Assembly: GCF_028882275.1 (NCBI RefSeq)
Contig: NZ_JARBUT010000029.1
Location: forward strand, 1-59,652
Length of the DNA stretch: 59,652 nucleotides
Reading direction: 5' to 3'
From: Nocardiopsis sp. N85
Lineage (GTDB): Bacteria; Actinomycetota; Actinomycetes; Streptosporangiales; Streptosporangiaceae
The notes beneath the pieces are model-generated. The model was not told the DNA's origin. It ran no database searches and was given only the letters and a program-made list of their open reading frames with translations. This document shows, piece after piece, positions 34,390 to 43,694 of this stretch. Made by a program: the position numbers and the translations under genes. How positions within the stretch are numbered: the stretch's first letter is position 1; each line of letters starts with the position of its first letter.

Positions 34390-35310
34390 GTGCACACGAC
34401 GACCCTTCCCCCGGGATCGACGACCGATCCCGCCCCCCGCCGACTCCGTTCGTGGGTCGCGCGCACGGCCGCCGCCGTTCTGATGGCCGGTGCCGTCACG
34501 GCCGGCGCGACCGCCCCCGCCCACGCCGCCAACCCCTACGAGCGCGGGCCCGCCCCCACCGAGCAGAGTGTCACCGCCACGCGCGGCCACTTCGACACCG
34601 CGACCGTCTCCGTGTCCTCGCTGGTGAGCGGATTCGGCGGCGGCACCATCTACTACCCGACCGACCGCAGCCAGGGCACCTTCGGCGGCGTGGTCATCGC
34701 TCCCGGCTACACCGCGAGCGAGTCGTCCATGTCCTGGTACGGGCACCGGATCGCCTCTCAGGGCTTCGTGGTGTTCACCATCGACACCATCACCCGCTAC
34801 GACCAGCCCGACAGCCGGGGTCGGCAGCTCGACGCCGCCCTGGACTACCTGGTCGAGGACAGCCGGGTCGCCGACCGGGTGGACGGATCCCGCCTGGCCG
34901 TGATGGGTCACTCCATGGGCGGCGGCGGCACGCTCGCGGTCGCCGATGACCGCCCCGAACTGAAGGCGGCCATCCCGCTCACCCCCTGGCACACCCAGAA
35001 GCGGTGGTCGAGCCTCCGGGTGCCGACCCTGATCATCGGCGCGGAGAGCGACAGCGTCGCCTCGGTGCGCACCCACTCCATCCCGTTCTACGAGAGCCTG
35101 CCCTCCTCGCTGGACCGGGCCTACCTGGAGCTGCGCGGCGCGAGCCACTTCGCACCCAACGTCTCCAACACCACCATCGCCAAGTACTCCATCTCCTGGC
35201 TGAAGCGGTTCGTCGACGACGACACCCGCTACAACCAGTTCCTGTGCCCGCCGCCGCGCACCGGCTTCGGCACCGACTTCTCCGACTACCGCGACTCCTG
35301 CCCGCACTGA
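34390..35310 (+). CDS. secreted polyester hydrolase (cutinase/PETase-like)
   Basis: A 306-residue exported alpha/beta hydrolase. A signal peptide ends AHA (residue 46), and the mature enzyme begins ANPYERGPAPTE, very like Thermobifida cutinases. The triad is Ser175 in GHSMGGGG, Asp221 in GAESDSVA and His253 in ASHFAPN. Substrate-site residues Tyr107 (PGYT), Met176 and Trp200 (LTPWH) match TfCut2-type PET hydrolases. Cys286 and Cys304 would form the single C-terminal disulfide. GTG 34390 follows AAAGG by six bases. It would cleave cutin, triglyceride or synthetic polyester outside the cell. Confidence 0.95.
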   Translation: MHTTTLPPGSTTDPAPRRLRSWVARTAAAVLMAGAVTAGATAPAHAANPYERGPAPTEQSVTATRGHFDTATVSVSSLVSGFGGGTIYYPTDRSQGTFGGVVIAPGYTASESSMSWYGHRIASQGFVVFTIDTITRYDQPDSRGRQLDAALDYLVEDSRVADRVDGSRLAVMGHSMGGGGTLAVADDRPELKAAIPLTPWHTQKRWSSLRVPTLIIGAESDSVASVRTHSIPFYESLPSSLDRAYLELRGASHFAPNVSNTTIAKYSISWLKRFVDDDTRYNQFLCPPPRTGFGTDFSDYRDSCPH

Positions 35311-35331
35311 CCGGCGCGGCACGGTCGAGGG

Positions 35332-35362
35332 CGGCGCCCCGGGAGACCCTCCCGGGGCGCCG
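35332..35362 (+). terminator. terminator of the polyester hydrolase gene
   Basis: A perfect 14-bp stem CGGCGCCCCGGGAG (35332-35345) with its complement (35349-35362) encloses a three-base loop. It starts 22 bases after the stop and is followed by TCCCCTTT. Confidence 0.85.
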
Positions 35363-35930
35363 TCCCCTTTGCGCGCCCGGAGAAGCGGCCGCCGTCGTCG
35401 GGACCGAAGCCGGGGAAGCGGCGCCCGAGCCGTGTCCCCGAACCGGTACGGAGGTTCCGTGAGAGTGCCCGCGACACGTTCCCCGGCGTCCACGGCCGCT
35501 CGTCCCCACAACACGGCGGTGAGGGGCGGTCGCCCGCCTTCACGGCGGGGCCGTGCGGGCCGGGTCGGGGACACGCGGGAGGGACGGACCCCTCGCGGCG
35601 AGGGGACGCCCCGGGGGAGACGACCTCCCCACCGGAGCGAACCGTGGACGGTCCGGCGGGGAACCCTCCCCGTGGAGGGCGCTCGCCGAGGGGACACGAC
35701 CGCCCGTCCCCGCAGACCGGCGGGGACGGGAGGAAACGGACCCCTCGCGGCGAAGGGACGCCCCGAAGGCGTTCCGAGGGGACGCCCCGAAGGCGTTCCG
35801 GAAGACGCGGCCGCCCCCGGACCGGACCGTGGACGGGCGGGCGCGGGACGCCCTCCGCGAAGAGGACGCCCCGAAGACCTCCGGGAGTCGCGCCCGCCCC
35901 ACCGGACCGGGCCGGCGGACGACGACGAAG
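35363..35930. other. non-coding GC-rich region with short repeats
   Basis: About 570 bases without a believable gene. The unit GGACGCCCCGAAGGCGTTCCG occurs twice in tandem with a 24-base period (35756-35776 and 35780-35800). Truncated forms lie near 35604 and 35864. The phrase CGGACCCCTCGCGGCGA occurs near 35585 and again near 35737. Open frames here reflect only base composition. Confidence 0.6.
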
Positions 35931-35964
35931 GGGCGGGGCCCGGGGGATCCCCCGGGCCCCGCCC
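35931..35964. terminator. 34-base perfect palindrome after the ABC operon
   Basis: The 34 bases are a perfect palindrome centred on GATC: the first half begins GGGCGGGGCCCGGGGG and the second is its exact complement. It lies 27 bases after the stop of the minus-strand substrate-binding protein gene and would form a strong terminator. Confidence 0.85.
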
Positions 35965-35990
35965 TGTGCTCGAACCGACCGATCGGTCGA

Positions 35991-37322
35991 TCAGTCGTGG
36001 AAGACCAGCTCCTCCGGGGACAGCGGCTCGTAGTCGCTCTCCTCGATGAGCCCGCCGTCGCGGTCGGTCACCCGGGCGCCCTGGATCATCTCGGTCTCGC
36101 CGCCCTCGTTGTACTGCACGACGTAGGCGCCCTGGTGGCCACCGTGGTCACCGTCGGACGAGGAGAACGGGACCGCGCCGGGGCCCTGCCACTCCTGCGC
36201 CTCCAGGGCGTCGATCAGCGCCTGCCGGGTGAGGTCGGGACCGGCGGACATCAGGACCTGGGCGAACATCACGGCCTGGGTCATGCCGTACAGGTGGGTG
36301 TTGGTGAGGGTGTCGCCCTCCCCGTACTCCTCGTAGATGTCGGCGAAGAACGCCGCCCACTCGTCATCGGGGTCCTCGACCCGGGGCATGTAGCCGGTGA
36401 TGATCAGACCGTCCAGGAAGGCGTCGGCGGGGACCCCCTCGGCGTCGGTGTCCTTGGTGAACTGGGCCAGCAGACCCTGGAGGGTCGCGGTGTCGCCACC
36501 GATGCTGGAGACCACCCACTGGGGCTGGTAGTCGATGCTCGCCGCCTCCAGCATGCCGAGCGCGACGAACGCCGGGATGCAGGAGCAGACGATCACCTCG
36601 GCCTCGGACCGCTTGAACTCGGCCATCTGGGAGCTCAGGTCCGGAGCCTCGGACTCGTAGTGCTCCCGGGCCACGACCTCATCGGTGAGGTACTGGTCCA
36701 GACCCTCCTGGGAGTTCTCGCCGACGTCGTCGTTCTGGTACAGGTAGCCGACCGCCTGGTCGGGGAAGTTCTCGGTGATGTACTCACCCTGGATCTTGGC
36801 CTCCTTGGTGTAGTCCACCTGCCAGCCGTAGGTGAGCGGGTGCTCCTCCGTGTTGTTCCAGGCCAGCGCGCCCGAGGCGGGGAAGACGTCGGGGACGCCC
36901 TCCTCGTTGAGGTAGTCGACGACACCGCCGTGGGTCGGGGTGCCCAGACCGCCGAGCATCGCGAAGATCTCGTCCTCGATGACCAGCTTGCGGGTGACGT
37001 CGATCGTCCGCGCCGGGTCGTAGCCGTCGTCCTCGACCCGGTAGTCGATCTGCCGGCCGTGGATGCCGCCCTGTTCGTTGATGTGGTCGAACACGGCGGC
37101 GGTACCGCGCGAGATCGACGCGTAACCCGCGGCGGCGGGGCCGGTGAGGGGCTGGTGGGTGCCGATGACGACGGCGTCGTCGGTGACACCCGTGGACACG
37201 GACAGGTCCGGTCCGTCCTGCTCGGCGACCTCGCCCGCGCCGGTGCAGGCGGTGGCGGCCAGGGTCAGGGCGAGCGCGGCGGCCAGGGTGCCCCTTCGCG
37301 CCGTGATTGTCGTGGTGCGCAC
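35991..37322 (-). CDS. HAAT-family ABC substrate-binding lipoprotein
   Basis: A 443-residue exported lipoprotein (signal LAAALALTLAATAC, lipidated Cys26) of the branched-chain amino-acid / amide periplasmic-binding family. Landmarks are VIGTHQPLTGPAAAGYASIS, FDHINEQGGIHGRQIDYRVE, VVDYLNEEGVPDVFPASGAL and TNTHLYGMTQAVMFAQVLM. GTG 37322 has AAGGAG about seven bases upstream. It is the last gene of the transporter operon, 70 bases after the LivM-like gene. Substrate could be branched-chain amino acids, urea or other amides; sequence alone does not decide. Confidence 0.93.
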   Translation of the reverse strand: MRTTTITARRGTLAAALALTLAATACTGAGEVAEQDGPDLSVSTGVTDDAVVIGTHQPLTGPAAAGYASISRGTAAVFDHINEQGGIHGRQIDYRVEDDGYDPARTIDVTRKLVIEDEIFAMLGGLGTPTHGGVVDYLNEEGVPDVFPASGALAWNNTEEHPLTYGWQVDYTKEAKIQGEYITENFPDQAVGYLYQNDDVGENSQEGLDQYLTDEVVAREHYESEAPDLSSQMAEFKRSEAEVIVCSCIPAFVALGMLEAASIDYQPQWVVSSIGGDTATLQGLLAQFTKDTDAEGVPADAFLDGLIITGYMPRVEDPDDEWAAFFADIYEEYGEGDTLTNTHLYGMTQAVMFAQVLMSAGPDLTRQALIDALEAQEWQGPGAVPFSSSDGDHGGHQGAYVVQYNEGGETEMIQGARVTDRDGGLIEESDYEPLSPEELVFHD

Positions 37323-37392
37323 GATGTTCTCCTTCGGGTGGGGGGGTGTGCGATGTGGAGAGCGGGGATGAGCGGGAATGGAAAGGGTCGGT

Positions 37393-38475
37393 TCAGTGGC
37401 GGCCGGAGCGCAGGCGCGCGCCCAGGCGTTGCAGGATCCCGTGGAAGCCCAGGGGCTGGAATCGCAGGACGAGGATGAGGAGCACGCCGAACAGGACGAT
37501 CGGCAGGTTGTTCTCCACATCCCGGCTCAGGGAGAAGGCACGGACCGCGTCCGAGAGCCAGATCTCCAGGTAGACCACGGCCAGCGCGGCCCACAGGGCG
37601 CCCCACATGCTGCCGATGCCGCCCAGGACCAGGGCCGCGAGCAGGGTCAGCGACAGCGCCAGGGTGAAGATGCTCGGGGTCGCGGTGCCCAGGACGTAGA
37701 CCTGGAGTCCGCCGGCCAGGCCGCCGGCGGCGGAGGCGATGACGAACGCGACGACCTTGGTGGCGCCGACCGGGATGCCGGACATGGCGGCTGCGGTCTC
37801 GTCATCGCGGATGGCGCGCATGCGCCGGCCCAATCGGCCGGTGGAGACGGTCGCCAGGACGGCCAGGCCGATGACCACGGTCGTCCACACCACCAGCGCC
37901 TTCCACTCGCTGGCGGAGAGCAGGCCCTGAAGGAAGGGCGGCGCCCCGGCGGTGCGCACGGTGAGCCCGTTGCTGCCTCCGAGGAACTCGTGGTAGCGGT
38001 GCGTCAGACCGGGCAGGCCGACGGCGAGGATGAGCGTGGCGCCCGCCAGGTAGGGGCCGTGCAGACGGGCGGTGGCGGCGCCGACGAGGACGCCGGCCAC
38101 GGTCGCGACGACGACCACCAGGACCAGGTTCGCGCTCAGCGGCAGCATCGGCAGGTTGCCGACCAGCAGCGCCATCGTGTAGGCGCCGATCATCATGAAC
38201 GCGCCGTGTCCCAGGGACACCTGCCCGCTGCCGCCGACGAGGAGTTGCAGGCCGGCGATGGAGAGCATCGTGTAGCCGACGGCGGCGAAGCGCAGGGCGG
38301 TCAGGTCACCGGTGACCAGGAGCAGGCCGGTGACGACGACGAGCGCCAGAGCGGCGAGGAGCAGGTGCCGCAGCGGGGAGGGCAGCGCGCGCCAACGCTC
38401 GCGCGGGGACCGGGCGGTCGACGCGGGGCCGGACACGGGGGCGCGTTGTTCGCGCTCGGTGGCGGACGTGGACAT
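37393..38475 (-). CDS. livM: LivM-type ABC permease
   Basis: A 360-residue integral membrane protein of the LivM family with about nine hydrophobic segments. The family motifs LQLLVGGSGQVSLGHGAFMM and GPYLAGATLILAVGLPGL are clear, followed by RRMRAIRDDETAAAMSGIPV, the cytoplasmic loop that contacts the ATPases. An N-terminal polar extension of about 30 residues precedes the first helix. Its start is two bases after the LivH stop, so the two permeases are co-translated. It would form half of the membrane channel. Confidence 0.95.
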   Translation of the reverse strand: MSTSATEREQRAPVSGPASTARSPRERWRALPSPLRHLLLAALALVVVTGLLLVTGDLTALRFAAVGYTMLSIAGLQLLVGGSGQVSLGHGAFMMIGAYTMALLVGNLPMLPLSANLVLVVVVATVAGVLVGAATARLHGPYLAGATLILAVGLPGLTHRYHEFLGGSNGLTVRTAGAPPFLQGLLSASEWKALVVWTTVVIGLAVLATVSTGRLGRRMRAIRDDETAAAMSGIPVGATKVVAFVIASAAGGLAGGLQVYVLGTATPSIFTLALSLTLLAALVLGGIGSMWGALWAALAVVYLEIWLSDAVRAFSLSRDVENNLPIVLFGVLLILVLRFQPLGFHGILQRLGARLRSGRH

Positions 38476-38477
38476 GG

Positions 38478-39329
38478 CTACACCTTTCGCGCGGTCGGGC
38501 GGGACAGGATGCCGTCGGGACGCACGCTCAGCACGAGGACGACGAGGGCGAGGGCGGTGAGGGTGGCCAGCTCGGGACCGGCGTAGCCGGAGACGTAGGA
38601 CATGCCGAGCCCCACGAGCAGACCGCCGATGATCGCGCCGAACGGGCTGTCCAGGCCGCCGACGACGGCCGCGGTGATGCCGTAGACGAAAACGATGTCG
38701 AACACGTTGGGCGAGATGAACGGGGGGCCGGCGAGCATGCCGGCGAGGGCCGCGATGAGGGCGGAGAACGCCCACCCGGCGGTGAGCATCAACCCCACCT
38801 TGACCCCGCTGAGCCGGGCCGCCTCCGGCCGGAAGGCCGCGGCGCGCATCTGTAGCCCCAGCGGTGTGAAGCGGTAGACGCAGAACAGGAGTACGGCGAC
38901 GGTGCCCACCGAGACGAGGGCGAAGACGTCCGCCGGGGACAGTCGGCCCACGTAGTCGAAGGCGTAGCCGAATCCGTGCTGCTGGTTGCCCCAGATCATG
39001 CCGACCCCGCCCTGGGCGATCAGGAGCAGGCCGAGCGTGACGATGATGGCGTTGAGCTGGGAGGTGCGGGCGATCGGCCGCACGATGAACCGTTCAGCGA
39101 GGGCTCCGACGGCGGTGCCCACGGTGAGCGCGGCGATGAAGCCGATCCAGTAGGAGCCGGTGAGCGGGGCGACGGTGGCCGCGGTGTAGACCGCGACCAG
39201 CGCCATGGCGGGTTGGGCGAAGTTCACCAGGCGGGTGGCCTGGTAGATGATGACCAGGGACAGCGCCAGGGCGGCGTAGATCGCGCCGGACGCCAATCCG
39301 CTCAAGGTCAGGTCGACGAAGCGGTCCAT
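38478..39329 (-). CDS. livH: LivH-type ABC permease
   Basis: A 283-residue integral membrane protein of the LivH family. The start LTLSGLASGAIYAALALSLV is characteristic, as are TRLVNFAQPAMALVAVYTAA and ALIAALAGMLAGPPFISPNV. About eight membrane helices are visible. It pairs with LivM to make the channel. It lies 25 bases after the LivF gene and two bases before LivM. Confidence 0.95.
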   Translation of the reverse strand: MDRFVDLTLSGLASGAIYAALALSLVIIYQATRLVNFAQPAMALVAVYTAATVAPLTGSYWIGFIAALTVGTAVGALAERFIVRPIARTSQLNAIIVTLGLLLIAQGGVGMIWGNQQHGFGYAFDYVGRLSPADVFALVSVGTVAVLLFCVYRFTPLGLQMRAAAFRPEAARLSGVKVGLMLTAGWAFSALIAALAGMLAGPPFISPNVFDIVFVYGITAAVVGGLDSPFGAIIGGLLVGLGMSYVSGYAGPELATLTALALVVLVLSVRPDGILSRPTARKV

Positions 39330-39354
39330 GGGGGGTCCTCCTCGGGATCCGGGC

Positions 39355-40071
39355 TCAAAAGCCCAGGTAGGCGTGGCGCGTGCGGTCGTCGGAGAGCAGC
39401 TCGTCGGAGTCGCCCTCGGCGGCCACCCGGCCCTGGTTGAGGACGACGCCGCTGTCGGTGGCGGCCAGTGCGCCCGCGGCGTTCTGCTCGACCAGGACGA
39501 CGGTGAGCCCGGTGCGTTCGCGCAGGTCGCGCAGGAGGGTGAAGATCTGTTTGGTGACCAGGGGCGCCAGGCCCAGGGAGGGCTCGTCCAGCAGGAGGAT
39601 CCGGGGGCGGGCCATGAGGGCGCGACCGATGGCGAGCATCTGGCGTTCGCCGCCGGAGAGGGTGCCCGCGGACCGGCCGAGCCGTTCGACCAGGGGCGGG
39701 AACAGCTCCAGCACCTCGGCCTCGGTGGCGCGGTCGCGTCGGGAGGTGCGCCACAGCGCGCCCAGGCGCAGGTTCTCCTCGACCGTCAGTTCGGTGATGA
39801 CGCCACCGCCCTCGGGGACGTGGGCCAGGCCGCGGGTGATGACGCGGTCGGCGGGCAGGCGGGTGATGTCCTCGCCGTCGAGCAGTACCCGGCCGGACCC
39901 TGCGCGGTGCAGACCGGTGATGGTGCGCAGGAGGGTGGTCTTGCCCGCCCCGTTGGCGCCCAGGATCGCCCGGAAGCCGCGTTCGGGGACGGTGAAGGAG
40001 ACGCCGTCGAGAGCGCGGATCGCGCCGTAGGAGGCGGTGAGGTCCTCGACCTCCAGCAGGGCGCTCATCAT
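39355..40071 (-). CDS. livF: LivF-type ABC ATPase
   Basis: A 238-residue ATPase. Walker A is GANGAGKTT, the ABC signature is LSGGERQM, and Walker B is ILLLDEPSLGLAP. The segment GLAHVPEGGGVITELTVEEN replaces the usual GRRIF Q-loop region of LivF proteins but keeps its form. The first ATG (40071) overlaps the LivG stop; a second ATG at 40068 is equally possible. It powers the transporter together with LivG. Confidence 0.95.
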   Translation of the reverse strand: MMSALLEVEDLTASYGAIRALDGVSFTVPERGFRAILGANGAGKTTLLRTITGLHRAGSGRVLLDGEDITRLPADRVITRGLAHVPEGGGVITELTVEENLRLGALWRTSRRDRATEAEVLELFPPLVERLGRSAGTLSGGERQMLAIGRALMARPRILLLDEPSLGLAPLVTKQIFTLLRDLRERTGLTVVLVEQNAAGALAATDSGVVLNQGRVAAEGDSDELLSDDRTRHAYLGF

Positions 40072-40856
40072 TCGTTCCCATCGTCGGTGGTGCCGAGGTA
40101 GGCGCGGGTGACCTCGGGGTCGGCGCGCACCTCGTCGGGGGTTCCGGTGGAGATGACCCGGCCGAAGTTGAGGACCACGATGTGGTCGCAGACCTCCATG
40201 ACCAGGTCCATGTGGTGTTCGACCAGGACGACGGCCATGTCCCGGCCCAGTTCGCGGATCTGCGCGGCGAGATCGCCGATCTGTCCGCCGGACAGGCCGC
40301 CGGCGGGTTCGTCGAGCAGGAGCAGTTCGGGATCGCCGACGCAGGCGCGGGCGAGGGCGACCTGCTTCTGGACGCCGTAGGGAAGGGTGCCGGGAAGGCG
40401 GTACGCGGTGTCGGCGACACCGAACCGCTCCAGTGCGGCCATGGCGCGTTCGCGCAGTTCGCGTTCGTCCCGGTGGTGGCGGCCGAGCCCGGTGAGGAGT
40501 GAGAGGGGTCCTCCTCGGGCGAGGCGGTCGGCGCCGACCGCGACGTTGTCCAGGACGGTCATCAGCGGGAAGAGGTTGAGGCCCTGGAAGGTGCGGGCGA
40601 TCCCGGCGCGGGCCAGGTGGTGGGTCCTGCGGTTCGATGGCGGTGCCCCCTTCCAGGTGATGGTCCCCGAGGTGGGGCGCAGGACGCCGGAGAGCACGTT
40701 GAACAGGGTGGTCTTGCCCGCCCCGTTGGGTCCGATGAGTCCGGTGACACCGCCCGGGCGAACGCGCAGATCGACGTCGTCGAGAGCGGTCAGTCCCCCG
40801 AAGCGGACGGTGATCCCCTCTGCGGTCAGGAGGTGTTCGGTCGCTGTCGTCGTCAT
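40068..40856 (-). CDS. livG: LivG-type ABC ATPase
   Basis: A 262-residue ATPase and first gene of the five-gene transporter operon. Walker A is GPNGAGKTT, the signature is GGLSGGQ and Walker B is LLLLDEPAGG. THHLARAGIARTFQGLNLFP is the LivG-type Q-loop region. It couples to LivF by an ATGA overlap. The 18-bp inverted repeat 48 bases upstream is the likely control site. Confidence 0.95.
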   Translation of the reverse strand: MTTTATEHLLTAEGITVRFGGLTALDDVDLRVRPGGVTGLIGPNGAGKTTLFNVLSGVLRPTSGTITWKGAPPSNRRTHHLARAGIARTFQGLNLFPLMTVLDNVAVGADRLARGGPLSLLTGLGRHHRDERELRERAMAALERFGVADTAYRLPGTLPYGVQKQVALARACVGDPELLLLDEPAGGLSGGQIGDLAAQIRELGRDMAVVLVEHHMDLVMEVCDHIVVLNFGRVISTGTPDEVRADPEVTRAYLGTTDDGNE

Positions 40857-40903
40857 GGGATGCCTTTCACCCCGCCTTTCTCCGTGTCGCGGATCGGCGT
40901 GGT

Positions 40904-40921
40904 ATACCGACCGGTTGGTAT
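40904..40921. promoter_or_regulatory. TetR-like operator before livG
   Basis: ATACCGACCGGTTGGTAT is an 18-bp inverted repeat with one mismatched pair. It has the size and ACCG-CGGT centre typical of TetR-family operators. On the minus strand a TATACC that could serve as -10 overlaps it, so a bound repressor would block transcription of the transporter. It also lies only 40 bases past the LuxR gene's 3' end. The cognate regulator is not adjacent. Confidence 0.6.
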
Positions 40922-40961
40922 GAAGGGGATGTCGGGCACCGTCGCCCGTGTCCCCGGATGA

Positions 40962-43694
40962 TCAGTTGAAGAGGCGGGCCAGGTCCACGCGGGACCTGAT
41001 GCCGAGCTTGCGGAAGATGCCGCGCAGGTGGTGCTCCACCGTGCGTGGGCTGATGAACATGTGCGCGGCCACCTCGCGGTTGGTCGCGCCTTCGGCGACC
41101 AACCGGGCGATCTGTTGCTGTTGCGCGGTCAGCTCGCCCGTGGACGGTGACTCCGGACCGCGTTCCCCCGTTCCGAGGGCGCGCAGCTCGGCGCGGGTCT
41201 GTCGGACCCACAGCCGGGCACCGAAGCGTTCGAAGGACTCCTGCGCGTTGTGCAGGTGTTCGCGGGCCCGCCCCGGCAGCCGCGCCCGACGCAGGAAGGC
41301 GCCGAAGAGCAGCTGGGTGCGGGCGTGTTCGACGTCGTCGTCGCCGCAGGCCCGGTGCAGGGCCAGGGCGCTCTCGAAGTGGTCGGCGGCCTCGTCCGGT
41401 GGGGCCAGCAGACCGGCGCCGCGTTCGGCCAGGGCCATCGCGCTCGGCGAGCCGATCGCGTCGGCCCAGCGGCGGTAACCGGCCAGGGAGGTGCGCGCCC
41501 ACTCGATCTCGCCGATCCGTGTCGCCGCCTCGACGAAGTGCGGCGCCGTGAGCAGCCGCATCGTCGGGTGCCCGTGTCCGGGGCCGGCGTGGACCAGGGA
41601 GCGCAACCGGAAGAAGGCCTCGGCCGCGTTGCCGCGCGACAGTTCCAGGACGGCCAGCGCCCACGAGGCCAGGGCGGCGGCCAGACCCAGGCTGTTCTCC
41701 CCCGCCTGGGTGGCGACGGCGCGCGCCCGGATCCGGCAGGTGTCGATGTCGCCCTGGATGGCCGCGATCATCGCCAGGGACGCCAGGTGCTGGGTGGCCC
41801 AGATGGTCTGCCCGCTCTCCCGGGAGACCCGCAGGCCGTTGAGCGCGGTCCCGGCGGCGGAGGGGAACCGGCCGCTCCAGAACTCGGAGAACACCAGGAA
41901 CCCCAGGGCGGCCGGGATCGTCGCGCGTTCCCCGGTGAGCCGGGCGACCTCCACCGCGCGGGTGGTGGACCGGCGGACGAAGGGGTCGTCGGACAGACGC
42001 AGCCCGGCGATGCCCGACCAGATCAGTTCCGACGGCTTGTCGACGAGTTCGGCCAGCCGGGTGGCCTCGCGCAGCAGCGGTGTGGAGCCGGGGTAATCAC
42101 CCCGGAAGGAGATGCTGCACCCCTCCAGGAAGGCGGCGACCAGGCGCACCGGTTCGGGATCGTCGGGGCGGACCAGGGGCAGCGCGAGCCTGGCGGCGCG
42201 GGCGTGCCGGGCCGGGTCCCCGGCCAGCGAGGCGGAGTCGGCCGAGCGCACCAGGGTGCGCAGGGCCAGTTCGCGGTCGTGCGGAATGAGGTCACGGCCG
42301 ACCGTGTAGAGACGCTCCGCGACGTCCACCGCGTTGGAGCCGCGCATCGCGATCTGGGCGTCGACCAGGTCGACCAGGGCGCGCCGCCGATCGGTCACCG
42401 CGAGCGGCCTGGCCCGGGAGAGGATCCGTCCGGCCTGCTCGGAGCGGCCCGCCATGTACGTCTCGTACGAGGCGCTGGTCAATCGGCAGGCGCGGATGTC
42501 GGGGTCGGGGGTGAGGGCCGCGGCCCGTTCGTAGACCAGGGCCGCGGCGGTCCGACCCTCCACGCGCTTGGCCCGGCGCGCCACGGCGACCACCGAGTCG
42601 GCCAGGTCCGCGTCGGGGGCGTCCGCGCCCGCGGCGGTGTGCCGGGCGAACGTCGTCGGGTCCGAATCGGGGTCGGTGACCCCGGCCAGGGCCCGGTGGG
42701 CCGCTCGCACCGCGGCGGCCGGGGCGCCCTGGGTGAACGCCCGCCCCACCAGGGGGTCGGTGAAGACGACGATGTCGTCCTCCACCCGGACCAGGCCGAG
42801 GTCCTCGGCGGACTCCAGGTCGGCCACCGCCGAGCCCTCCGTTCCGGCGGCCCGCGACAGCAGGTGGAGGGGGATCCCCTCGCCCAGGGCCGCCAGGAGC
42901 AGCAGGGAACGGGTGCGCTCGGGGAGGTCGCGGTAGGGGGACAGCAGGTCGGCGCGGAGCCGGTCGGGCAGACGCGGGGCCTCCGAGGTGGGGTCCTCGG
43001 GATCGACCGACGGCGATTCCAGGTGGCCCAGGAGGACGGCGGGGTTGCCGTGGGCGGAGCGCACCAGGACGGCGCGTGCGGAGGCCGGCAGGGTGACCGG
43101 CGCCCGGTCGGTGAGGATGTCGTGGAGCGCCCGCTCCTCCAGGGGGTGGAGGTGCCGTTCGGGGATCCCGGGCACGAGGGCGTCGGCGGCTCCGGGCTTG
43201 ATCCGGCCGTCCCGGGCGGAGAACACGATCGCCGTCGCGGTGCCGGCCAGACGACGGGCCGCGAAGGCCAGCGCGTCAAGGGAGGGGCCGTCGAGCCGGT
43301 CGGCGTCGTCGACGCACACCAGGAGGGGCTCGTCGGTGGTGAGCCGGTCGAGCAGCGACAAGGACAGGGACATCCGGTCGTCGACCCGGCCCCGGGTCAG
43401 GGCCTCGCCCAGGGGTGCGGGGTGCGGGGCCAGGGGGCGCAGCAGGCGTTCGAGACCGGCCAGGGGCAGATCGGCCTCGTCGGGCACACCCCCGCAGTGC
43501 AGGACGGTGAAATCACCGGCGTTCTCGCGCAGGTGGGCGAGGAGCGCGCTCTTGCCGCGCCCCGGACCGCCCGTCAGGATGAGGGACGCGCCGCGCCGAG
43601 CCCTCGCGTCGTCCAGTACTTCGGCGAGGACCCGCAGTTCCCTGTCGCGGCCCCGCAGGCGTGTCGCCCGGGGGTCGGTGTTTCTGCCGATCAC
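40962..43694 (-). CDS. large LuxR (LAL-type) transcriptional regulator
   Basis: A 910-residue regulator. An N-terminal STAND-type ATPase has Walker A GGPGRGKS at 42-49 and Walker B LLVCVDDAD near 124-132. A long helical middle part carries TPR-like repeats. A C-terminal LuxR helix-turn-helix reads IARLVAEGATNREVAAHMFI, SPRTVEHHLRGIFRKLGI. This is the LAL (MalT-like) design. GTG 43694 gives IGRNTDPRATRLRGRDREL, the usual opening; an upstream start at 43871 is possible but adds low-complexity sequence. It faces the ABC operon promoter region, but a direct link is only a guess. Confidence 0.92.
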   Translation of the reverse strand: MIGRNTDPRATRLRGRDRELRVLAEVLDDARARRGASLILTGGPGRGKSALLAHLRENAGDFTVLHCGGVPDEADLPLAGLERLLRPLAPHPAPLGEALTRGRVDDRMSLSLSLLDRLTTDEPLLVCVDDADRLDGPSLDALAFAARRLAGTATAIVFSARDGRIKPGAADALVPGIPERHLHPLEERALHDILTDRAPVTLPASARAVLVRSAHGNPAVLLGHLESPSVDPEDPTSEAPRLPDRLRADLLSPYRDLPERTRSLLLLAALGEGIPLHLLSRAAGTEGSAVADLESAEDLGLVRVEDDIVVFTDPLVGRAFTQGAPAAAVRAAHRALAGVTDPDSDPTTFARHTAAGADAPDADLADSVVAVARRAKRVEGRTAAALVYERAAALTPDPDIRACRLTSASYETYMAGRSEQAGRILSRARPLAVTDRRRALVDLVDAQIAMRGSNAVDVAERLYTVGRDLIPHDRELALRTLVRSADSASLAGDPARHARAARLALPLVRPDDPEPVRLVAAFLEGCSISFRGDYPGSTPLLREATRLAELVDKPSELIWSGIAGLRLSDDPFVRRSTTRAVEVARLTGERATIPAALGFLVFSEFWSGRFPSAAGTALNGLRVSRESGQTIWATQHLASLAMIAAIQGDIDTCRIRARAVATQAGENSLGLAAALASWALAVLELSRGNAAEAFFRLRSLVHAGPGHGHPTMRLLTAPHFVEAATRIGEIEWARTSLAGYRRWADAIGSPSAMALAERGAGLLAPPDEAADHFESALALHRACGDDDVEHARTQLLFGAFLRRARLPGRAREHLHNAQESFERFGARLWVRQTRAELRALGTGERGPESPSTGELTAQQQQIARLVAEGATNREVAAHMFISPRTVEHHLRGIFRKLGIRSRVDLARLFN

